Assembly: GCA_036320915.1 (NCBI GenBank)
Contig: JAXBDG010000003.1
Location: 558,001 to 622,000, forward strand
Length of the DNA: 64,000 bases
DNA from: Linnemannia elongata
Lineage: Eukaryota; Mortierellomycota; Mortierellomycetes; Mortierellales; Mortierellaceae
Direction of reading: 5' to 3'
Both the position numbers and the translations under genes were made by a program. Below the pieces are notes generated by a model. The model had not been told where the DNA came from. It did no database searches and worked only from the letters and a program-made list of their open reading frames with translations. This document shows, in pieces, positions 56,501 to 64,000 of the stretch. Every line of letters begins with the position of its first letter. The first letter of the stretch is position 1.

Positions 56501-59500
56501 ACCCCTCATTTCATGGACAACGAAGAGTTCTACCTGACCAGCGACAACGACTATTTGATTTCAATCTTTGAGCAGGAACTGGCCTTTGTTCGTCAGTACT
56601 GGCACTACCCCGGTCGTCCCACCATGACCGTTGTTTTGACTCATGCCATGTTAGGTGGACTCACAAAGTCACGTAGCTTTGCCTCCGAGAACGGCGCTGA
56701 TGCCCACCGTTTGACCACCTGGCGCAAGGCCTCGCTTGGTTCCAGCCCCCAGAAGGACAACAAGCGTAACCTCCTCAACTTCTTCATGAATCTCCGCAGC
56801 GGTGTTTGCAACGGTGTTCGTGTTCGTCTTGGTCGTCTCAGTGAGATGGTCAACACCTCCTGCATCGAGTCCCTCGACTTTTTGGTCAACAAGAAGGACA
56901 TTGACTGGGTGGGTATCCTTCGTGGTGCTGCTGACCGTCGCAAGGGTCGCCATGCCCGCAAGTTGGGACTCAACGAGAAGAAGACACAGGCTGCTACTCC
57001 TGGAGGAAGCAGAACTCCCAGCCACCACCGCTGGTCGGTCCGTCGCCGGTCTTCGTCCTTTGGAATAGGTGGGTCTCTGGCCTCGTTAACGACCCCTGCT
57101 GTCAACACTGAGCTCGAGGGCGACAGCTATTTTGGATCCCACTCCCAGTCTCACACTCCTAGCGAGGGCAACTTCCCTGGCTCCCCTTTCGCCATGACTC
57201 CCATGGAGCCTGTCGAGCCCTATGCTGCCCCCCGCAAGTCCAAGAAGGACCAGACCACGTCTTTCCGTCTCAAGGATCATGAAGAGGTTCGCCCCACTCG
57301 CAAGACCGGAAACAGCATCGCCAACCAGTCTGGTGTTTTGACCCCTGACTTGGCTACCCTTGATATTACGGATGCTCCTTCTCCTGTCAGCGCTGTGGAC
57401 GAAGATGAGGACTCAGATGAGTCGCCCGACGGCATGGAGGCCTTGGGTTTGACTCTCGGTGACCCCTCCAACATGGAGGCTGCCATGTCTATGCTGTCCC
57501 TCTCCGTCAACCTCTACGATCAAATCGGTTAGTACCTCTACACATTTTGTCCGCTTATTCTCTTGTAACTATTTATTCTGATTCATACTAACTCTACGTC
57601 CATGTACTAAATAGATCTGTTGCAGTACTTGCTGTCGTGCCAGGGAGCTACCTTCTATGTCAGCAACTTGGATGCCACTGTTGAGACATTGTTGCAGGAG
57701 GTCTACTTCAAGTCGCTCCAGCTAAAGCTGTGGTCGATTGTTCGTCAGGCAGCCGGTCTGCTCCAGAAGGTCGTCAACTCTCTCACCATCAACATCACGG
57801 ATCTGGTCATTCGTCAGAAGCAAATTACCATCGGCTCTGGACGCACTGAGCACTTCATCACCACTCCCTTGGGACCCGACGTTCTCAGCAGGATGATTTA
57901 TGACGGCAACTTTGACGATGTCCGTGAAGGACCCGTCGTTCAGGAGGTCATGACCTACTTGGGTTCATTCGTCCGCGCAGACCCCGACATGTTTGAGGGT
58001 ATCATGCGTCTTCGTACCCATTTCTTGATCATTGCCTTGCGCGAGGAAATATCTCGTCTCAACAGCTGTGACGAGACGGATGCTGTCGAGCACTTGATGC
58101 AGCTGTCGCCGTTTGAGCTCAAATCCCTTCTTGGAACCGTCTTGTCTGGCCCCACTCTGAGCTCACACGCCACCAACACTCTGCTCCGTAGCCAGTCGTC
58201 GGGACGTTTGAGCCCCAGCCGTCGTCAGGGCAACGTCTCGTTGTCAGGTGAATCCTTGGAGCACAATGTCACTGCCAACATTGCCTCATCTGGTCCTTCG
58301 TCGTCCTCTTTGGGCGCTATCCCTATCCCTAACATGGCCAAGGGATCGACTACGTTCACGATTAAGGTCCAGTCGGGAGGATTCCACTCTGGTAACTTTT
58401 CCAAGATCTTGATCAACGAGAGCACACTGTCGGTATCGTCGCGTGGTATCAATATGGTCGTGATTGACCCTGTCCAGGGCGTTCTTTTGGAGTCTGTCTC
58501 GTTTGACACGCATATCTCTGAGGACGAGAGTGACGACTTGGCCCGTTTAGTGGACTGGCTCCAGCCTGGCATGATTGTTGTCTGTGCAGGCAAGGATGAC
58601 TGCTATGAGCATTTGACGACAGCTGGTCGTCTTGCCTTGAAGCAGCTTGGATCCGAGCGTATCTCTGAGCTCAAGTACCGCGATTCTTGGTGCATGATTG
58701 GAGAGAAGGGTGAGTGAGAATTAAGGGGATTGCCTTTTTTGGACTAGTATCGATAGTCACAAATGGTGGCAAAAACCAAAGGAAAATCTTTGGTGATTCA
58801 TTCGATGCCATCCATGCTAACCATGAATTCCCTCCTTTTTCCTTCTTTTCATTAGGCATTGAGACAGGAAAGGCTGTGGAGGCGCACAAATCTTTCATGG
58901 ATGGGCCTACCGCAGTGATCGAAAAGGAGTTTGACTTGACGTTGTACAAGGCCAAGGCGGATGTGAGTGACACCTTCCCATGTCCCTCTGCGATTGCGGC
59001 GTTTGTCCCCAACTCGTCTGGACGGTGGTTGCGCCGTCGCAAGAACGATGGATCATTGAACCGTGTTCCGAGCAAGTTCTACCCCCGTGTTTGGCGTATC
59101 CTGTCACGTGCTGCTGGATTCAGGGTGGGATCTCACTTCCTACCCCGCGATCCCATCATTTCGGAAAAGACACCCGAGGAGTTCAACTTTGCATTGGCTA
59201 TCGAGAACTTTTTGGGGGTTATCTTGGATCCTGCTGAGCGCCAGATTGCGGTTGATACATTGATGGTGATTGCCAAGATTGAGGACAAGAACCCTGGTAT
59301 GGAGGTGCAGGCCGAGGTGATAGACCTTCCGATGATTATGAGGGAGGCGATGGATACGTTCTGGACGAAGTGGGTTGTGAATGGACCAGGTGGACGTGGC
59401 CCTGCTGGAGAATCAGCGAGTGCGAATGCGATTGCGACGAGTGTATTGGGCGATGTCAGCTTTGACCACCACGAGAAGTTGGCTCGGAGGATGTTTTATG

Positions 59501-59589
59501 ATTTGCCACAGGAAGGCAAGGAGGGCACGTTTGCCTACCTGGCCCGTGCCGTGCTCAAGTTGTTGCCATACTCTATTGACTTTGAATAA
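53596..59589 (+). CDS. Phosphorylase kinase alpha/beta-type regulatory subunit
   Basis: Six exons: 53596-53750, 53875-53954, 54912-55366, 55487-57527, 57615-58709 and 58856-59589, all in phase, 1519 residues. The N-terminal glucoamylase-like (GH15-fold) domain closely follows animal [77 protein letters not shown] and [13 protein letters not shown]. After a Ser-rich insert (residues ~770-930) the C-terminal calcineurin B-like part follows ([34 protein letters not shown]). In animals this subunit holds kinase gamma inactive until Ca2+ or phosphorylation. Budding yeast lacks it. The C-terminus, SIDFE, has no CaaX box, so it is not farnesylated as in animals. Intron 2 is 957 nt. Confidence 0.92.
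54688..54737. repeat. Short tandem repeat in intron 2 of the phosphorylase kinase gene
   Basis: Roughly three copies of a 15-nt unit close to CAAACACACAGACAA, inside intron 53955-54911. No coding role. Confidence 0.85.
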
Positions 59590-60319
59590 GCTTGTGGGAG
59601 GGAGAGAGAGCAGGGAAGAGTTTGTTTTTATTTTATTTTCTTAGCGATGAGAGTGTTTCTTCCTGTTTATCATCTATTCTTTAATCTCTACAATGTATCT
59701 CAACCTTTCTGTTTATGTTTCTTTGTGACTCCGTTGATGTGATTGCTTGTGTATGTACGTAAGGAGTAGAATGGGCGTGTACATGGGTAGTAGGGATGTG
59801 TTGCACTAAGCTCAAAACGACACCATGTGGGTTGTGTATGTGTCAATTGAGAATGCACACAACCTGTCGGGAATAGAATAGGTATATGAATGAAAATGGA
59901 AGAATGTGAGCCCGCATGGAACTAACAAATCCTTTGGACCTCTTGGACACGAATGGTCAAAAGAGTGACACAGGAGCAGGAACCGAAAAAATCTTTATGG
60001 GGAGGACGTCAGTTGACTGCTTCGCCCTCTTGGGTTCCCTATTTAGGGCACGATAGTCAATCGACGCTATGCGACTGTCTATTCTCGTCGCGGGTATAAA
60101 AGGGGAGAATCCCCCACGAATTAAAAAAATCATCCACCGCGTCTTTATTTTCCTTTTCCCTTCCTCTGCTCTCAATCCAATATTCATTATCATCCCCTTT
60201 CCACAAAACACAAAACATTAACAAGAAAGCAATCACAACCACGCACACACACATACCACTTTTCTCTATTTCCATTTCTCTCTTTCCCACAAACACACAC
60301 CTACACATACCCAGACAAG
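59590..60319. other. Intergenic region with TATA promoter of zinc-finger gene
   Basis: Holds the 3' region of the phosphorylase kinase gene, then a TATA box (60095-60101) and a C/A/T-rich 5' leader of about 190 nt before the ATG at 60320. No ORF of interest. Confidence 0.65.
60095..60101 (+). promoter_or_regulatory. TATA box (TATAAAA)
   Basis: A perfect TATAAAA in a GC-rich setting (GCGGGTATAAAAGGGG), 219 nt upstream of the zinc-finger start codon. This is the clearest core promoter in the window and suggests inducible expression. Confidence 0.7.
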
Positions 60320-61729
60320 ATGTTCCCTTCTACATACACACTGGGCAACCAAACACAACAACAAAACACAACCACAACCACACTCCACCGCGAGAACACG
60401 GAAGAGATCTCAAAGATGTTCACTACCCTCTACGACGGAGACACCATCAACTCTAGCAACAATAACAACAGCAACAGCATCGATCTTATCCAGGAGTACT
60501 ACCTCCTCCAACATCAACAACAGTTGCGTCAACACTCGTCCGATACCCCATCGTTTTTCCACTCGACCACTTCCTCAATGTCGAATCCCGCACCGTGGAA
60601 TATGCTCAATCCCACGCCTGTTTCGCCCGCATCCCCAACATCGTCCTGCTTCTCGTCCTCCGGCAACGATACCGAGACCGAGTCGGACTCTGTCTACTCC
60701 AGCCCTGCTCTCGCCTTGCTCCCTTACCCAATCAACTCTGCAGCCAATACAAGCATCGATGCTATGATGGTGGATCTCGATGAGGACTCTGTCGAGTACT
60801 CGGACCTGTTCTCAAGGATTGACGGTCTCTTCTCGAACAACTTTTCGACCGTTGACGAAATTGCCGCAGTAGTCGCAGCTGCCTCGGCAGGAGAAAATGG
60901 CGACGTGAATCAGTACTCTGCTGCCGATATTGCCTTGTTTGCCGAGCAATTGCGGGAACAAGAGGAGGAGATGAAAGCACATCAACATCACCATCGCCAT
61001 GCCAAGGGCAAGGAGGCGCTGCACATTTCCGACAATGCCGAGTCACATCAATACAACAACTGCAACCGGACAACAGGCGGTCCCCAACGCTCCTCTTCTC
61101 TTTCTCCCGTTATCCCTTTTGCGCCTTACACCTCTCCCATCATCTCCTGCGCCTCACCTTCTCGCAAGGAGCAACAACACAACTACAACCACTATTACCT
61201 CCATCAACCTCAGCAACAACAAGCCTTATACCTCCAACAGGAGCAAGCTCAAGACGACGACGACGCAATGTCGACCTACTCTTCTTCGACCTCTCTCTCC
61301 TCTGCGCCTTCCTCCCGCGCCAGCTCTCCCGAGGCCTTCACTACAACAACGACTACCTCCAACGGGACCGAGACCATGGCAACCTCCTCCGACGGCACAA
61401 CAACAATCACCAACCAAAAAGACGGTTCCATCATGTGCTTCAACCGCACCACCGGCACTGTCTCCTTCCGCTGCGACCTTTGCCCCACCCAACAACAATC
61501 CTTTGGTCGAATCCATGACCTGAAACGCCACCAGGCAACCAAACATGCAACTGCCGAAGGTGGTGCTTCAAAGACGTGGCCTTGCGAGTTCTGTGAGAAA
61601 CCCTTCGCGAGACGGGATGCGCTGTTGAGGCATTATTCTGTCAAGGCTGCAAGGGAGGATGGTGTGCATCCCGGGAAGGATCAGACGGATGCTTTGGCTG
61701 CTGTTCGTGCTCGTGCTAAACTTATCTGA
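60320..61729 (+). CDS. C2H2 zinc-finger transcription factor
   Basis: A single exon of 469 residues. The N-terminal ~380 residues are low complexity: Gln/Asn/Thr runs, Ser-rich patches, and an acidic Asp-rich segment around 155-180 (DLDEDSVEYSDLFSRIDGLF) that could activate transcription. Two C-terminal fingers follow. Finger 1 (~384-408) has C-x2-C, then 15 residues before the first His (three more than the usual 12), then H-x4-H. Finger 2 (~421-450) has C-x2-C-x12-H, but its candidate second His is 11 residues later (RHYSVKAAREDGVHPG). This tail resembles a type seen in other fungal C2H2 regulators. Nuclear DNA binding is inferred. The TATA promoter and lack of introns fit a regulated gene. 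Confidence 0.85.
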   Translation: MFPSTYTLGNQTQQQNTTTTTLHRENTEEISKMFTTLYDGDTINSSNNNNSNSIDLIQEYYLLQHQQQLRQHSSDTPSFFHSTTSSMSNPAPWNMLNPTPVSPASPTSSCFSSSGNDTETESDSVYSSPALALLPYPINSAANTSIDAMMVDLDEDSVEYSDLFSRIDGLFSNNFSTVDEIAAVVAAASAGENGDVNQYSAADIALFAEQLREQEEEMKAHQHHHRHAKGKEALHISDNAESHQYNNCNRTTGGPQRSSSLSPVIPFAPYTSPIISCASPSRKEQQHNYNHYYLHQPQQQQALYLQQEQAQDDDDAMSTYSSSTSLSSAPSSRASSPEAFTTTTTTSNGTETMATSSDGTTTITNQKDGSIMCFNRTTGTVSFRCDLCPTQQQSFGRIHDLKRHQATKHATAEGGASKTWPCEFCEKPFARRDALLRHYSVKAAREDGVHPGKDQTDALAAVRARAKLI

Positions 61730-62519
61730 AAAAGCAAGTGAGCGAAGGCGGGAGAGGGACAACAACAATAACAACAATTACGACCCCCCTCTTCATTCGC
61801 CAAGAACAATAACGATCGCTCACACAGCACAACCAATAATAACAACAACAACAATAACAGAAAGTCTAATGTTCGACGGCGTCCACACAACACACACCAT
61901 CACCCTTGCACAGAAAACCTTATCCCACATACAAACACACTCAAAAAGCATCTTTTTATTAGCGTAGTTTTTCTTTTTTTCCTTCTTCTTCTTTTTCGCC
62001 TTCTTTTTCTTTATCTTCCTTCCAACCTTGTGAATAGTTCCCTCCTTCCTTCCCTTTTCTCATTTACATTCTTTCTTTTTACGTTTCTTTACCATTTGCA
62101 CAAACAAAAATCAACTCACTATTAAAAAAATTGTATCATATCTTATCCTAAACATACTCACGAGCCGTTGGAGTTGTGCATCTTTTTATTCATTCTTCTA
62201 TTGTGAAAAGGGGGACAAAACAAACAGAAAGGAAAATGAATGGGAATAAAAAAAGATGTAGTGACACACCCACTACTTTTTACTGTCATCTATCTCGTTC
62301 TAACAAGTCAAGAAGAACCTAGGTAACAAAAAGTAACCAAAAAAAAACGGCGCAACGGAACAAAAACATAAATGTAAACAACACGGGCGAAGTTGGGCGA
62401 ATAAGAACATGAGGGGAACAAAGGAACAAACTAACGCGGAAGATTCATCTTTCCTCCTCCTCTTCCTCTTCCTCCCCCACTCTGCTTCCTCTAGCAAGAG
62501 AAAAACAGTCCAAGTTTCT
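61730..62519. other. Convergent intergenic region
   Basis: A 3' to 3' spacer between the zinc-finger gene and the SLC35F gene. Begins with CAA/AAT-rich DNA (61760-61865), then T-rich. No gene was seen. Confidence 0.6.
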
Positions 62520-64000
62520 CTAGACCATAGCGGATCCATCGTAGGCAGGACGAACAGGAGCATCGCCACCTTGCTGAGAAGTGTCAAGCTGAACTTTGAC
62601 ATCCTTCTCGTTACGACCATCACTCTGAAGGATCTTCTCGAACTGCGGTTCGGGAGCCGGGTAGATGTTGTAGACGATAATTCCTCCGATGATTAATACA
62701 TACGCGATCGGATACAGCCTGTTGATCTATTATTGTGTTGAAGGAAGTAAGGGAAGTAAGGAAGGAGGGAGAAAGGATGGAGGAAGGTTAGTGTTGTTCT
62801 TGGTCAAGAGGGAAAGTGTTGACGAGGAGGATGATCGATTGTTCCTTTTATGCTTTGTTTTTGATTCAGGGCAAAGTGAAACCCAAAGATCAAGTAAACA
62901 AAGAAGCAGACAAACGTGTATGCATCCAAACAAGAAACAGTCTTAGCCACAGCCACATGCAACAACAAATACATATCCCCATGCTTACCTTGGCGTTGAA
63001 GATGAAGATGCCCAAGATGAGGCCATAAAAGTCACTTGTCAACAAACTCAAATTAAAGAACGTGGCACTCGACAGACGGAACAAGATCGGTGAGACAGAG
63101 TACATCATAAACAGCGCTACATCAAACCCGATCATGTACCCCACAACCTCAGGCGTCCATTTGACATTCCGGATCTCATTCCTCTCCAAAATCGCCAACT
63201 GGATCCCGTTCAAAATAGTCGCCCAGAACCCCAATTGACCCACGACCTCGTACAGAGGAGTCTGGCGGACCAAAAACTCCTGGTAGACGTTCGATACCGC
63301 ATAAAGAGTCGCTCCAAGGAGACAGAACAGGTCTCCCTTGACATAGTCCGAACCCGGGAAATCCTTTCCAGCCTCCATGTCCGACCAGATCAAGAAGCCC
63401 ATCCCGGCCATGGCAAAGAAGACGCCGAGGTAGTGGTACCGGAGGAAGCGCATCTTGAGGAAGAAGACCGAGAGGAGGACGACACAGGGGATTGTCCATG
63501 CGTCGAGAAGCATTGCCGAGAGGAGGGATGTGTAGTTGTAGGCCTTTACCACAAAGTAGTTTCCCTCTACATCGATCACCGCAAACAACATGTCTAATTG
63601 AGTTTCATGTGAGAGTGACAGGAACAATTGTGTTGGTGTAAGTATGCATGATTGATGGTCATAGAGGGTGTGGATAGTTGAGCGCACGTCCTTGTAAGGG
63701 ATTAATTGTGGAAGGTGGACATAAAAAACTACGCCCAATGTTACACACAGACACCTTCTTCACTCACACCCCCACTCTCTCCTTTCCATTCATGAGACCC
63801 CCTTCCTCCAGACCCCCCACATGCACACCATCAAACAATCAACAAAAAGCACAAGATCAACATTCATATACTTACAGTACAAAGCCCTCTGTCGCATGAT
63901 CTCAATCCACCCCCAAAACCCCTTCTTATAAATCGTCACACTCGTATACACAATCCCCAGCACCAAATAGTTCAAGAACGACTGTGTGGTGGGGATTGAG
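62520..64000 (-). CDS. SLC35F1/F2-type transporter, 5' end outside window
   Basis: Three exons are visible: 64000-63876 (partial, frame enters at 63999), 63593-62989 and 62726-62520 (stop). They give 311 codons in phase. Family-specific sequence: IPTTQSFLNYLVLGIVYTSV at the left end of the visible protein; then FAVIDVEGNYFVVKAYNYTS, LSAMLLDAWTIPCVVLLSVF, GDLFCLLGATLYAVSNVYQE, FRLSSATFFNLSLLTSDFYG and a last helix IAYVLIIGGIIVYNIYP. This matches the SLC35F group of the drug/metabolite transporter superfamily (multi-TM, probably endomembrane); substrates are poorly known. The C-terminal tail is hydrophilic. The read-through frame after residue ~41 is rejected because splicing restores the family sequence ALYYMLFAVIDVEGN. 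Confidence 0.92.

Noticed and set aside
1..64000. tRNA, rRNA or other structured RNA genes
   Set aside because: Scanned by eye for T-loop-like boxes and paired arms on both strands and found none convincing. A covariance search could still reveal some.

Overview
The window looks like nuclear DNA of a filamentous early-diverging fungus, most likely Mortierellomycota (Mortierella/Linnemannia type). This is an inference from gene content and style. The genes are intron-bearing with short GT-AG introns, often 60-200 nt. The intergenic DNA is purine/pyrimidine-biased and full of homopolymers and microsatellites. The gene set combines Argonaute, a phosphorylase-kinase regulatory subunit, CENP-K, queuosine salvage, a GPI-anchored GH18 chitinase and very large NACHT/WD40 proteins. 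No transposon, CRISPR array or tRNA gene was recognised.

Layout. 1-1468 (-): N-terminal part of an NLR-like STAND gene that runs off the left edge. 3947-7643 (-): large single-pass surface protein with a charge-segregated ectodomain. 9355-12112 (+): MCH1-like MFS transporter. 13280-14521 (+): His/Lys-rich low-complexity protein ending in a PPxY motif. 15157-18488 (-): Argonaute with a complete DEDH slicer tetrad. 19891-21985 (-): four-TM membrane protein. 23202-24437 (-): mitochondrial uL5. 25860-28249 (-) SEC6 and 28659-29556 (+) AP-2 sigma, head to head. 30075-31472 (-) CENP-K and 31694-33667 (+) Acinus, head to head. 34156-35152 (-): eL32. 36044-38021 (-): queuosine salvage glycosylase. 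38592-43772 (-): complete ARM-like/NACHT/pentapeptide/WD40 protein. 44907-45083 (-): WD40 relic of a third member. 45727-46175 and 47732-48390 (+): tandem two-EF-hand proteins. 49066-51624 (-): GPI-anchored chitinase. 53596-59589 (+): phosphorylase kinase alpha/beta. 60320-61729 (+): C2H2 zinc-finger protein. 62520-64000 (-): SLC35F-type transporter, 5' end outside the window.

Most genes are housekeeping functions (secretion, endocytosis, kinetochore, splicing, translation) that do not form one pathway. The accessory layer is the NLR-like family: one intact gene, one gene open to the window edge, and a decayed 3' fragment, all on the minus strand, with a conserved N-terminal helical region fused to a NACHT switch and a WD40 sensor. 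This is the best candidate for an undercharacterised system here, together with the Argonaute that carries a Gln-Ser tract in its Mid domain. Exon joins were chosen by hand from GT/AG sites and reading phase. Every multi-exon model given closes in frame, but none has been checked against transcripts.
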